Part shown: positions 9,267 through 18,148 of the stretch, in pieces
Layout of the letters: every line of letters starts with the position of its first letter
Position numbering within the stretch: position 1 is the first letter of the stretch
From: Phycisphaerales bacterium
GTDB taxonomy: Bacteria; Planctomycetota; Phycisphaerae; Phycisphaerales; UBA1924
Length of the DNA stretch: 64,000 nucleotides
Assembly (NCBI GenBank): GCA_016709445.1
Contig: JADJMV010000016.1
Location: 1-64,000 of the forward strand
Direction of reading: 5' to 3'
Position numbers and translations under genes: made by a program
Notes under the pieces: model-generated
Databases searched by the model: none
What the model was told of the DNA's origin: nothing
The model's input: only the letters and a program-made list of their open reading frames with translations

Positions 9267-12200
9267 ATGCTGCAGTGGATCGCGCAGAACACGCTCGTCG
9301 CCATCGGCATCGCGGTCTTGGCCGCAGGCGCCTCGCTCCTGCTGCGTCGTCGCCCCGCGGCGGCGCATGTGCTCTGGATGTGCGTGCTGGTCGCGCTCCT
9401 GGCGCCGCCGGTGCCCAAGCTCGCGTGGCTCGACGGTCGAGCCCACGCGCAGCGCCTCGCGCACCGTGTCGAGCGGGAGTGTGCGGATCTCCTGCCGGGC
9501 TTGACACCGCCTCAGGCGGGCACAGCACCCAACTCCGGACGAGGGACGGGGCCAATGGTGCAGGATGCCGGCCCGGCGGAAGCCCCGCCGCTCGAGCAAC
9601 TCCGCCCGATGGGACCGCGTCCAGCACTCGGCCTTGATGCATTGCCCGTCGAGCCCTCGCTCGAGCCGACCGATGGGCTGCGGTCGGCCTCGATCGGCGG
9701 AGATCAGAGATGGAGCCCCTTGCTGCACGCCGAAGGGTGGACCAGCGCGACGCCGATCGCCGGTCCCCAACCAGAGCACGCGGTCTCCGCGCCTTCCTTT
9801 GGTCGGGGGCGGATCGGGGTCAGCAGCCCGGACCAGACTCTGGAGCAGCCGCTTGGCCAAACACCAGCCCTGGACTCCGAGCCTCGGGGCTGGGAATGGC
9901 CGGTGCTGGATTGGCGCGGGATGGGCGTCCGGCTCGCGCTGCTGGCCTGGCTCGCGGGCGCTGTGATCGCGGCGTGGGGCATCGGCCGAGACCTGATGGC
10001 GCTTGCGACAGTCTGTCGCGAGGCGGAAGACCCCGATGCCGACCTCGATGCTGCGGTCCGCGCCGCCGCGGCCGGGTTCGGGATCGCGCCGCCCCGGGTG
10101 CGAGTGTGCTCGGGCGTTGCGACACCCTTCGTGTGCGGGCTCGTCCGTCCGACGCTCATCTGGCCCGCGTCGGCACCGATCGATACCGGCGCGTCACGCA
10201 CCGTGTTGTCGCACGAGTTGGCCCATCTCGCGCGGCGTGACCACTGGCTCGCGTGGCTCGAGGCGGCAGCCGCGGTCGCGCTGTGGTGGCACCCGCTTGC
10301 GCATCTGGCGCGGGCACAGGCCCGCCGGCTGGCGGAGCGGGCGTGCGACGCGTGGGTGGTCTGGGCGCATCCCGAGGCGCGCCGCGACTACGCCGACGCG
10401 CTGCTCGACGCGGCCGAGCGGCTGCAATCCAGGCATCGACCCCTCCCGGCGCTGGGCGCTGTGGATTCGGACAAGAGGACTCTGGCAAGGAGATTGGTCA
10501 TGATCATGAACGGCAATGTCGTGCGCCACGGCTCGCGCGCACTGGCGATCGGCGCGATCGCCCTGACCGCGGCGCTCAGTCCGACCTGGGCGAGAGCGGA
10601 CGGACGCATCAACCCCTCGATGACAAGCACGAACGCCGAGATCGACGGGTCGCTGCGACCCTTGGTCGAGGCCGCGGCACAGGCCCGTCGGGGGGCCGCG
10701 TTCGCGCAGTCGGAGGAGTGGGATCGCGCGATCGAGGCGTACCAGCGTGCGACGGCGCTGCGGCCCGACGACGCGGGAGCCTGGCACGAACTGGCGATGG
10801 CGCTCTACAACGACGGGCGCTACGAGCGGGCGGCGAAGGCATTCCACAAGGGCGCGGAGGTCGCGGCCAGTGCCCCGTCGCGTTGGGACGTGTTCGGCGA
10901 TGTCGGGGTGCGGGCGACGACTCGGAGCGCCCTGCGTCGGGCCTCGAACCAGATGGCTCTCGCCGCCGCGCAGCAGGCCAGGGCGGCCGAGCAATTGGCC
11001 AGGGCGCAAGAGCAGCAGGGCCGGGCCGCCGAGCGTCTGGCGCAGGCGGCGGAGCAGGCCGCGGAAGCGCGGGCGCGGATCGCGGCCGCGAAGCCCGGGG
11101 CCGCGGGATCGGGAACTGCGCAGGTCACCGATGCGATCTCGGCGGACCCGGCACGGGAACCTTCGGCCCGCGCAGGGGCCGCGAGGGCCGCCAAGGCTCG
11201 GGCCGCGGAGCGGGACGGGGCGAGGCGCACAGACCCGGTCGCGGCTGAGGTGCAGGTGGCGCCTTCGGCGCCCGCCTCGATCACCCCGCCCACGGAGCCA
11301 TCCGAACCCTTCGAACCGACCGATGCAGATGCGCCGGCCGCCTGGGACTCGCCCGACGCCTTTGGCTCGACGTTCGACAACGCGCTCGCCGGTTTCGATG
11401 ACCAGTCGTTTGCGTTCGGTCCCGGCGACACGTCGTTCGACGTCTTCGGCGGCGACAATCTCGCCTTCGGCTTTGGCGGCTGGGGTGAAATGAGCGACTG
11501 GGCATACAACGAGGCGTGCTGCCTCGCATTGGCGGGCCAATCCGACGCGGCCCTGGATGCCCTCGCGCGGGCCGTCGGACTGGGATACACCGACGCCGAC
11601 CATGCCGGGTCAGACAGCGACCTTGCGTCGCTCCGCGACAGTGACCGGTTCGCCGAGATCGTGGGGCACATGTCGCTTCTCGAGAAGGGGGCCGACGCTG
11701 CGGAGAAGGCGTTTGACGACGAGAACTGGCACGAAGCCGCCGAGGGCTACGCCGAGGCCGCCACGCTCGCCGACCACGACGCCGAGCTGCTCCAGCGGCT
11801 CGCGCTGGCCTCGCTCCGCGCCGGCGATGCCGCCGCCGCGAAGGCGGCATGGGCACGGGTGCTCGAGATCCGACCCGACGACACGAAGACTCTCTACAAC
11901 CTGGGATGCGCCGAGGCGGCGCTGGGGAACAGGGGCAGCGCGATCAAGGCGCTCAACAAGGCCGCGGACGCCGGGTTCAATGATCATGAACTCATCCGCA
12001 ACGACCACGATCTGGACTCTCTCCGCGATGACGAGCGATTCGAGGCGGTCGTCAAGCGTGTGGTCGGTCGTGCCAAGCTGCAGCGGGAGATGCAGACGGC
12101 CATGGAGTTCGAGGAGTGGTCCGACGCGGCCGAGAAGGCGCGGACGCTGCTCGAGCAATCGCCCGACGGCTCGTGGGAGGCGATCTCCGCCCGCTCGACC

Positions 12201-12908
12201 CTGGGCATGGCCCTCCTCCGCGCCGGGGACTATGAGGGCGCCGAGGCGGCCTTCCGCGACGCGGCCGTCGCGGGCGAGGGGCCGGCCAACGAGGTCTACA
12301 ACATCGCCTGCTGCCGGGCGCTGGCTGGGGATGAGGATGGGGCGATCGACTATCTGAACGCCGCGGTCGACGCGGGCTATCAGGATGCGGAGCACATGCA
12401 GACCGACGAGGACCTCGCGCCCGTGCGCGAGGCCCGGGCCTTCGCACCCGTGGTGCAGCGAGCGTCCGATGCGCAGATCCTCCAGCAGTTCGGCGCCGTC
12501 GACTGGGACCACCTGCGTGAGCGCGCCGAGGCGCGCATCGCCCACAACGACGAGGACGGTGGGGCCTATCTCCAACTCGGATGGGCACTGCTCCGGACCG
12601 GCAAGGCCGCGGACGCGATCGGCGCCTTCCAGAAGCAAGAAGAGCTGGGCGAGATGCCCGCGATCGCCCGCTACAACATCGCGTGCTGCCACGCGGTGCT
12701 CGGGCACACCGACAGGGCGTTCGAAGCGCTCAAGAGCGCTATCGCGGCCGGCTTCGAGCAGGCCGACCTGATGGCGGACGACCCGGACCTGTCGAGTCTG
12801 CACGCCGACCCGCGGTTCGAGAAGCTGCTGCAATCGATGCAGCACGGGGCGGACGCGATGCCCGGGGCGGCCCCCACCATGCCCAAGAATGCCAAGAGCC
12901 GGATCTAA
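9267..12908 (+). CDS. M56 (BlaR1-like) membrane metallopeptidase fused to TPR repeats
   Basis: The 1213-residue protein opens with two membrane helices (residues 1-50) and a third near 220-240. HELAH at about residue 316 is the HExxH zinc motif; the third ligand is probably the Glu in LAERACD (about 357). In BlaR1-type systems this protease is activated by an outer signal and cleaves or inactivates the BlaI repressor. A further hydrophobic segment near 420 is followed by TPR-like repeats (SEEWDRAIEAYQRATALRPDD), an Ala/Gln/Glu coiled coil (about 565-620), an acidic linker, and several more TPRs, many starting with EACCLAL, YNIACCRAL or YNIACCHAV and carrying a YTDADH/YQDAEH motif. There is no penicillin-binding sensor domain; the TPRs probably replace it, so the signal is unknown. 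Confidence 0.85.
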   Translation: MLQWIAQNTLVAIGIAVLAAGASLLLRRRPAAAHVLWMCVLVALLAPPVPKLAWLDGRAHAQRLAHRVERECADLLPGLTPPQAGTAPNSGRGTGPMVQDAGPAEAPPLEQLRPMGPRPALGLDALPVEPSLEPTDGLRSASIGGDQRWSPLLHAEGWTSATPIAGPQPEHAVSAPSFGRGRIGVSSPDQTLEQPLGQTPALDSEPRGWEWPVLDWRGMGVRLALLAWLAGAVIAAWGIGRDLMALATVCREAEDPDADLDAAVRAAAAGFGIAPPRVRVCSGVATPFVCGLVRPTLIWPASAPIDTGASRTVLSHELAHLARRDHWLAWLEAAAAVALWWHPLAHLARAQARRLAERACDAWVVWAHPEARRDYADALLDAAERLQSRHRPLPALGAVDSDKRTLARRLVMIMNGNVVRHGSRALAIGAIALTAALSPTWARADGRINPSMTSTNAEIDGSLRPLVEAAAQARRGAAFAQSEEWDRAIEAYQRATALRPDDAGAWHELAMALYNDGRYERAAKAFHKGAEVAASAPSRWDVFGDVGVRATTRSALRRASNQMALAAAQQARAAEQLARAQEQQGRAAERLAQAAEQAAEARARIAAAKPGAAGSGTAQVTDAISADPAREPSARAGAARAAKARAAERDGARRTDPVAAEVQVAPSAPASITPPTEPSEPFEPTDADAPAAWDSPDAFGSTFDNALAGFDDQSFAFGPGDTSFDVFGGDNLAFGFGGWGEMSDWAYNEACCLALAGQSDAALDALARAVGLGYTDADHAGSDSDLASLRDSDRFAEIVGHMSLLEKGADAAEKAFDDENWHEAAEGYAEAATLADHDAELLQRLALASLRAGDAAAAKAAWARVLEIRPDDTKTLYNLGCAEAALGNRGSAIKALNKAADAGFNDHELIRNDHDLDSLRDDERFEAVVKRVVGRAKLQREMQTAMEFEEWSDAAEKARTLLEQSPDGSWEAISARSTLGMALLRAGDYEGAEAAFRDAAVAGEGPANEVYNIACCRALAGDEDGAIDYLNAAVDAGYQDAEHMQTDEDLAPVREARAFAPVVQRASDAQILQQFGAVDWDHLRERAEARIAHNDEDGGAYLQLGWALLRTGKAADAIGAFQKQEELGEMPAIARYNIACCHAVLGHTDRAFEALKSAIAAGFEQADLMADDPDLSSLHADPRFEKLLQSMQHGADAMPGAAPTMPKNAKSRI

Positions 12909-12996
12909 CGGGGCCGGGGCCGGACTCCGGCACGAAGGGCATCGCGGCCAGCGGGCCATTGAGTGGACCTCGGGCCTGAGACCTGGAACACAGAAC

Positions 12997-13034
12997 GAGG
13001 CCGCCCGCCAGCGCAAGCGCCGGCGGGCGGCCTC
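12997..13034. terminator. Strong GC hairpin between convergent genes
   Basis: GAGGCCGCCCGCC (12997-13009) pairs perfectly with GGCGGGCGGCCTC (13022-13034) around a 12-base loop. It lies between the M56 gene and the oppositely oriented peroxidase gene. There is no clear U tract, so intrinsic termination is inferred from stem strength and position. Confidence 0.6.
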
Positions 13035-13104
13035 TTCCATCTCGGGGAGTCGCGGCGGTGCATCCGTCCCGACGGATCCAAGTGCGTCGAGGGCGCCTCA
13101 GTCT

Positions 13105-13157
13105 TGGGCGAGGTTTGGGGCGAGGTTGGGGCGAGCTTGTGGGCGAGGTTGTGGGCG
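13105..13157. repeat. Imperfect 12-bp tandem repeat, unit GGGCGAGGTTTG
   Basis: Four to five variants of GGGCGAGGTT plus two bases follow one another (GGGCGAGGTTTG, GGGCGAGGTTGG, GGCGAGCTTGT, GGGCGAGGTTGT). They sit in the gap between the convergent genes ending at 12908 and 13230. No function is evident. Confidence 0.5.
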
Positions 13158-13229
13158 TCGGCGACGCCATCGGATGTGGATTCGTCTTCGCCGAGTGCGG
13201 GCGCGGGCGCCGCGCCAGGCTCTTCGCCC

Positions 13230-15071
13230 TCAGCAGCCGCTGCTCCAGTGGTTGAGGAACCCGAGCACGTCGATGGTGTTCACCTCGCCGTCGCGGTTGG
13301 TGTCGGCCTCGAGAGACCCGGCGTTCCAGGCGTTGAGGAACCCCAGCACATCGAGCGTGTTCGAGGCCCCGTCGCGGTTGAAATCCGCGACGCAGAAGCA
13401 CTGCCCGTTTCCACAGAACCGGGTGACCTGGACCACGGCGGAGCGGGCCTGGCCTCCCTGGGCGCCGGGGTCGTCGACGATCCACTGCAGGTAAACCACC
13501 GAACCATCGAGCGCGGGGTTCGCCGGGATCGGGTATTCGCCGGTCGCGAAGCCCGCGCCGACGCCCTGCCCCTCCACCGCGAGCGGGCCGATCAGCTCGT
13601 CGGCGTTGATCCGGCCATTCTGGGGCGGGCTGTGCGAGACGGCGAGCCACGCCTGGGTGTTGCCGAGGGCGCGATCGAGACCGACCCGGAACCAGCGATT
13701 CCCGAGGTAGGGCGGGCGGTTGGCGATCATCGCCGGCACGATACCGCCCGATCCCGCGTTGCCGCCCCCGAGATCGAGCGGGTTGCGGGGCTGCTGCGCG
13801 GCGTGCAGCATCGGCGCATCGAAGGGGAATGTCTCGTTGGCCACGCGTGGATCGCGGAGCCCGTTGGCCAGGAAGTCGATCACATCGGCCTGCTGCGGGG
13901 GCGGGAACGCGATGGGATTCTGGATGAGCGGATCGAGGTTGTCACCGAAGGGGATGCGCCCGTTGCGGTGCGCGTAGAAGTCGAAGACCTGGCCGAGGTT
14001 CTGCAACAGGCCGTTGTGCATGAAGCGCGGGTGCAGCCCGGTATTGCGGAGGCTGACGACCCGCATCTTGCCGCGATCGGCGGTGTCCCCGGTCACCTGT
14101 TGGCGGCCGGTGTCCTCGGAGGGCGGGCGGACGCCGATGTTGCGAAACTCGTCGTTGGTGAAAAGCGGCGCGGTGTGGCAGACGGCGCAGTTCGAACCCA
14201 GGAACACCGTCATCCCGTTCTGCTGGCGAGGGGTCAGCGCTGCCTGGTCGCCGTCCATGAATCGGTCGAAGGGCGCCTGGTCCGGGACGAGCGTGCGCTC
14301 GTAGGTGGCAATCGCGAAGGCGATGCGCCGCGCCGTGATCTCACGGTCGCCGAAGGCGGCCTCGAAGAGATCGGGGTAGGTCGGACTCCCCACGAGCGCG
14401 GCCGCGAGATCGGCGGGCAGATTGGCCGCGACGGCGAGCGGCCTCGCCGCGGTCAACCGCGACCGGAGTTCGGGCCAGTTGTAGTCCTCGTGGACCATCT
14501 CGGTGGTGTTCATCGCGGGCGCCACGAGTTGGCTCTCGAGGGCTCCGCCGGAGGCGATCGCGATCTCGCCGGTCTCGGGGTCGAGGAACTGCGACGACGC
14601 CCGGCCGTCGCGGAACAGTTCGGGCGCGAACATGGCCATGATCGCGCTGGGCGCCGTGCGGTCGGTCACCTGGGGGCGCAGTCCGAAGGGAGCAATCGGC
14701 TCGAACTGGTCGTCGCCATCGGCATGCACGACGCCCGGTGAGGCCTGCCGATCGTCGGGCGTGCCCTGCCTTCCGTCCGGTCCGGGATTCAGTGCCTGCC
14801 TCGGGTCGATGCCGCCAACGGCTGGTCGATGGCACGAGGCGCAGGCCGTTGTGGAGTCGCTGGAGAGTTGCTCCTCCCAGAAGAGCATCTTGCCCAAGAC
14901 ACGTTTCGATTCGGTGATCGGGTTCTCGCTGGGTTGGGGGACCGGGGGAAAGCTGGTGCGCCCGCCGTCTGCAAGCCGTGCGGCAGCGAGGCTCGCGATG
15001 GAGATTGCGGTGAGGAGTCCGAGGACCTTCGCTCGGGCGCTCCGGCCCTGATGTGGAGTCTTGGCGTGCAT
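13230..15071 (-). CDS. Di-heme cytochrome c peroxidase (MauG/CcpA type) with GC-type dockerin
   Basis: The 613-residue product starts at ATG 15071 behind AAGGGGTGA and has a hydrophobic export segment (VLGLLTAISIASLAAARLA). CASCH (about residue 75) and CAVCH (about 293) are the two c-type heme sites of bacterial di-heme peroxidases, with the usual RTAPSAIMAMFAPELFRDGRA and GKMRVVSLRNTGLHPRFMHNG blocks. The family reduces peroxide or oxidises proteins using electrons from small cytochromes, outside the cytoplasm. The last 60 residues are a dockerin-like pair, DFNRDGASNTLDVLGFLNAW and DTNRDGEVNTIDVLGFLNHW, ending SSGC. The fusion suggests the enzyme is held at the cell surface. It appears to be a single-gene unit. 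Confidence 0.9.
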   Translation of the reverse strand: MHAKTPHQGRSARAKVLGLLTAISIASLAAARLADGGRTSFPPVPQPSENPITESKRVLGKMLFWEEQLSSDSTTACASCHRPAVGGIDPRQALNPGPDGRQGTPDDRQASPGVVHADGDDQFEPIAPFGLRPQVTDRTAPSAIMAMFAPELFRDGRASSQFLDPETGEIAIASGGALESQLVAPAMNTTEMVHEDYNWPELRSRLTAARPLAVAANLPADLAAALVGSPTYPDLFEAAFGDREITARRIAFAIATYERTLVPDQAPFDRFMDGDQAALTPRQQNGMTVFLGSNCAVCHTAPLFTNDEFRNIGVRPPSEDTGRQQVTGDTADRGKMRVVSLRNTGLHPRFMHNGLLQNLGQVFDFYAHRNGRIPFGDNLDPLIQNPIAFPPPQQADVIDFLANGLRDPRVANETFPFDAPMLHAAQQPRNPLDLGGGNAGSGGIVPAMIANRPPYLGNRWFRVGLDRALGNTQAWLAVSHSPPQNGRINADELIGPLAVEGQGVGAGFATGEYPIPANPALDGSVVYLQWIVDDPGAQGGQARSAVVQVTRFCGNGQCFCVADFNRDGASNTLDVLGFLNAWNAGSLEADTNRDGEVNTIDVLGFLNHWSSGC

Positions 15072-15204
15072 CGATTCACCCCTTCGCGGCGTGGTGTGGA
15101 CGCACCGCACAACGCAAGGGGCCGCTGGGCGCTTGCACCCAATCGGTGAGAATCTCCGCGACTTCGGAGAGACCGGCATGGCCGGATGGACCCTACCTCG
15201 CCCC

Positions 15205-15240
15205 AAAAAACGAGACACCGACCGTGAGGCCGGTGTCTCG
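15205..15240 (-). terminator. Rho-independent terminator of the PEP-CTERM gene
   Basis: CGAGACACCG (15211-15220) pairs perfectly with CGGTGTCTCG (15231-15240). On the minus strand it is followed by a run of six T (15210-15205). It lies 29 bases after the stop at 15269. Confidence 0.85.
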
Positions 15241-15268
15241 TGTATTCACAGGCTCGAAATCGCGGCGA

Positions 15269-15874
15269 TTAGCGGCGACGGCGAGTGGCGACGAGGCCGC
15301 CGAGGCCGACGAGCGCCAGCGAGGCGGGGGCCGGGACGGTGCCGACGTGGAACGCCATCTCGGGGGTGAGGCGCTGGCCGTCGAACGAGAAGCCGGAAGA
15401 ATCGTTGGAGTACCAGAACGTGCCGTTGTCGTTCTGCTCGCTGTTCTGGGTGTGACCACCGACCTGGTAGGAGCCGTTGCCGGACTCGCCGACGCAGGTG
15501 GCGGCGAACCAGTAGGTGTTGCCCGGGATCAGGCTGCCGGAGGCGTTGGCCTGGTAGTAGTTCAGGCCGCCGGTGGCGCCGATGGCGAGGCTGCCGGTCG
15601 AAGCGATGACGTTGCCGGCGTCGGGGCCGAAGCCGCCGGTGTCGCCCCAGACCTCGAAGCGGACGCTGCTGCCGCCGGTGCCCACGTCGTCGAGCCACAT
15701 GCCCAGATTGGTCACGCCGCCCGCGTCAGCGACGAAGCTGTCCGCGTAGACGTAGGTGCCGTTGGGGCTCAGGGGGTTCCAGTAGTTGCCCAGGTCGGGG
15801 TTCTTGGTGATGTCCGCCATCGCGCTCGCCGCACCGGCGCCGATAACGATCGCACAGATCATGCCCTTCTTCAT
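15269..15874 (-). CDS. PEP-CTERM sorting-domain protein
   Basis: A 201-residue secreted protein. It has an N-terminal signal peptide (MKKGMICAIVIGAGAASAMA), a beta-rich middle of about 150 residues with LGMWLDDVGTGGSSVRFEVW and PGNTYWFAATCVGESG, and a C-terminal VPAPASLALVGLGGLVATRRRR. The ending is the PEP-CTERM tripartite signal (PAP, membrane helix, Arg cluster) that exosortase EpsH/XrtA-type enzymes recognise, often in strains that make exopolysaccharide. AAGGAG lies upstream of the ATG, and the gene ends in a clear terminator, so it is probably monocistronic. It uses a different C-terminal tag from the dockerin proteins nearby. The exact function of the body is unknown. Confidence 0.9.
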   Translation of the reverse strand: MKKGMICAIVIGAGAASAMADITKNPDLGNYWNPLSPNGTYVYADSFVADAGGVTNLGMWLDDVGTGGSSVRFEVWGDTGGFGPDAGNVIASTGSLAIGATGGLNYYQANASGSLIPGNTYWFAATCVGESGNGSYQVGGHTQNSEQNDNGTFWYSNDSSGFSFDGQRLTPEMAFHVGTVPAPASLALVGLGGLVATRRRR

Positions 15875-15954
15875 ACTCGCTCTCCTTGTCTTACTCCCTC
15901 AGAACTCACGGTGGTCGGCGCGACCGCAGCCGCCCCTCACCACCTCAATCCGGC

Positions 15955-16070
15955 CGGTAAATCACCGGACGGCACAAAGCCCTTCGCCACGGTTGGGCGA
16001 CGAAAGCCAGATTACCCTGCCACGAGACGAGGTAGCGTACCACCCGAAGTCTCGGGATGGAAGGTGGTAA
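15955..16070. other. Structured intergenic region, possible riboswitch-like RNA
   Basis: The 372-base gap 15875-16246 has no gene. On the plus strand it contains GGCACAAAGCC (15973-15983), then GGGCGACGAAAGCC (15998-16011), then CTGCC...GGTAGC (16017-16038), then ACCACC...GGTGGT (16040-16068) enclosing CCCGA-AGT-CTCGGG. The GGGCGACGAAAGCC block and GGTAGC are reminiscent of the cyclic-di-GMP-I (GEMM) aptamer, but the match is imperfect. It would lead into ispD on the plus strand; the PEP-CTERM gene lies on the other strand. Confidence 0.25.
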
Positions 16071-16246
16071 TCGCAGAAAAGCAACCCAACTGGCCCCATA
16101 AAAAACGTCATAGAGGACATGAATGGGCGAATTAATCTCCATGTGGGGACATGGGGGATTTGTCCAAACCGGCGCATGGCACCGAAGGTTCCGCTTGAGG
16201 ACCCGAACGACGGGCTTGCGGCGCGGCCCGCGGATAGCCTCTCTCT

Positions 16247-17062
16247 ATGAGGATCGCGGTGATCATCCCCAGTGCGGGTTTCAGCCGACGCTATGCCGAG
16301 GCCGCGGGGTTCGAGGGCCCCCGCAGCAAGCTCGACGAGGACCTCGGCGGGCGTCCGGTGCTCCACCGGACGGTCGAGGCCTTCACCAATTACGACGCCC
16401 CGGGCCGGACGATCGGGCCGATCGTGGTGGCGGGGCCTCACGACGAGCAGGCCTTCGCCGAGTTCAAGATGCGGCACGCCGACAAGCTCTCGATGTTGGG
16501 AGTCCTGCTCGTGCGCGGGGGGCGGACGCACCGCTGGGAGACCGTGCTTGCCGGGCTCGAGGCCGTTGGGCCCGAGGCCACGCACATCGCGGTCCACGAC
16601 GCGGCCCGGCCCTGCGTCGGCACGGCCTTGCTCGATCGCGTCTTCGACGCCGCCTCGAGGCACCCGGCCGTCGTGCCGGGCCTCGAGGTGACCGATACGC
16701 TCAAGCGGGTCGCACAGGACTCGATTGCGGAAGACGGCTCGGACCCGCTCGCGGCCATCCTGGGTGTCGAGAAAGCGGGGCCCGGACTGCGCGCGGTGCG
16801 CGGAACCCTGGATCGCGCCGGGATCGTTGCCGTCCAGACGCCGCAGGTGTTCGAGGCTCCGCTCCTGCGCCGTGCCTACGCGCAAGCCGACCTTTCGAGC
16901 ACGGACGATGCCGGGCTGGTCGAGCGTTTGGGCGATCCGGTCATCGTCGTGGAGGGCGACGCGGCGAATATCAAGATCACGCGCCCGCTGGACCTGAAGC
17001 TCGCCCGGGCCATCCTGGGGCTGCACGGGCCCTCCGAACGACCGATGCACAAGCGGTTCTGA
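16247..17062 (+). CDS. ispD: 2-C-methyl-D-erythritol 4-phosphate cytidylyltransferase
   Basis: IspD joins CTP to methylerythritol phosphate in the non-mevalonate isoprenoid pathway. The protein starts IIPSAGFSRRY...GPRSKLDEDLGGRPVLHRTVEAF, a variant of the PAAGxGxRM-K nucleotide-binding head. HIAVHDAARPCV carries the conserved Asp-Ala-Ala-Arg metal-binding segment; VPGLEVTDTLKRV, VAVQTPQVFEAPLLRRAY and STDDAGLVERLGDPVIVVEGD follow in the usual order, ending NIKITRPLDLKLA. At 271 residues it is about 35-40 longer than E. coli IspD, mainly through extra loops. ATG 16247 is the natural start. The next gene follows after three bases, so they are co-transcribed. The fosmidomycin-resistance-type transporter at 44753 is relevant to the same pathway. 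Confidence 0.92.
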   Translation: MRIAVIIPSAGFSRRYAEAAGFEGPRSKLDEDLGGRPVLHRTVEAFTNYDAPGRTIGPIVVAGPHDEQAFAEFKMRHADKLSMLGVLLVRGGRTHRWETVLAGLEAVGPEATHIAVHDAARPCVGTALLDRVFDAASRHPAVVPGLEVTDTLKRVAQDSIAEDGSDPLAAILGVEKAGPGLRAVRGTLDRAGIVAVQTPQVFEAPLLRRAYAQADLSSTDDAGLVERLGDPVIVVEGDAANIKITRPLDLKLARAILGLHGPSERPMHKRF

Positions 17063-17065
17063 ACT

Positions 17066-18148
17066 ATGACGGCGCACCACGCATCCGGCATCCGCGCGAG
17101 CGACGCTCTGCTCGATCGGGTGGCGACGATGGCGCTCTCGGGGATCGGGCGCGAGTATCCCAACCAGATCGCCCACGCGATGGCCGGCCCCGGGGACATC
17201 GGCTCCCCCCGGGCGCTCCATCCCGCCTTCTTCGGGTGCTACGACTGGCATTCGGCGGTCCACACGCACTGGACGCTGGTGCGTCTGATCCGGCGCCGAC
17301 CCGGGGCGCCATGGGCGGGCGTGGCGGCGTCGACGCTGGAGCACAGCCTGAGCCCCCACCATCTCGCCGGAGAGTTGGAGTACCTGCGTCCTGCCTGGCG
17401 CGCCACATTCGAGCGTCCCTACGGCATGGGCTGGCTGCTCGCGCTGGATGCGGAGCTCCGCCGCTGGGGCGGGGCCGATGCCCCGGCGTGGGTCGAGCCG
17501 AGTGTGCATGCCCTCGCGCCGCTGGCCAATCTGTGCGCCGGGCGATTGGCCTCCTGGCTGGAGACGCTGACCCACCCAGTCCGGACGGGCGTCCACAGCC
17601 AGAGCGCGTTCGCGGCCTCGCTCTTACTGGACTGGGCGACCTCGGACCGGGACGCGGCGGTGCGAGCCCGCGCCTCGGCGCAGGCGCGTCGGCTCTACGC
17701 GGGGGATCGCGCCTGGCGGCTCTCGTTCGAGCCCTCGGGGGAGGACTTCCTCTCGCCCGGGCTCGCGGAAGCGGACCTGCTGCGCCGGATCATGCCGGGC
17801 GACGAATTCGCGGCATGGCTCGCGGCGTTCCTGCCCGGGCTTCCGGCGGCGCTCGGCGGATTTGCCCCGGTACGCCCGCTGGATGCCCACGACGGCCGCC
17901 TCGCGCACCTCGACGGGCTGAGCCTCAGCCGCGCCTGGATGCTGCGAGGTGTGGCCTCGGCACTGCCGGCGCACGACCGGGCGCGGGTCGCGCTCGACGC
18001 CTGCGCCGCGACACACCTGGACTCGGGACTTGCGGGGCTGGCGGCGGGGGACTACGCCCGGACGCACTGGCTCGGGACGTTCGCGATGTATGCTCTCGAT
18101 ACCTGGGAGGCCGGGACTACGCCGCCAACCGCGAGAGATACTCGGTGA
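17066..18148 (+). CDS. DUF2891 family protein
   Basis: A 360-residue soluble protein with family hallmarks: REYPNQIAHAM near the N-terminus, LHPAFFGCYDWHSAVHTHW, then RPYGMGWLLALDAEL, HPVRTGVHSQSAFAASLLLDWA, EDFLSPGLAEADLLRRIMP and, near the end, LSRAWMLRGVASALP. The many conserved His, Trp and Asp residues suggest an alpha/alpha-barrel enzyme acting on a sugar or peptide, but the reaction is not established for this family. It starts three bases after the ispD stop. Its last 32 bases overlap the 3' end of the opposite-strand HDOD gene. Confidence 0.8.
   Translation: MTAHHASGIRASDALLDRVATMALSGIGREYPNQIAHAMAGPGDIGSPRALHPAFFGCYDWHSAVHTHWTLVRLIRRRPGAPWAGVAASTLEHSLSPHHLAGELEYLRPAWRATFERPYGMGWLLALDAELRRWGGADAPAWVEPSVHALAPLANLCAGRLASWLETLTHPVRTGVHSQSAFAASLLLDWATSDRDAAVRARASAQARRLYAGDRAWRLSFEPSGEDFLSPGLAEADLLRRIMPGDEFAAWLAAFLPGLPAALGGFAPVRPLDAHDGRLAHLDGLSLSRAWMLRGVASALPAHDRARVALDACAATHLDSGLAGLAAGDYARTHWLGTFAMYALDTWEAGTTPPTARDTR

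Noticed and set aside
12963..14741. 592-codon plus-strand open frame
   Set aside because: It lies antisense to the intact cytochrome c peroxidase gene, whose frame has signal peptide, heme motifs and dockerin; stop codons are rare on both strands in this GC-rich DNA.
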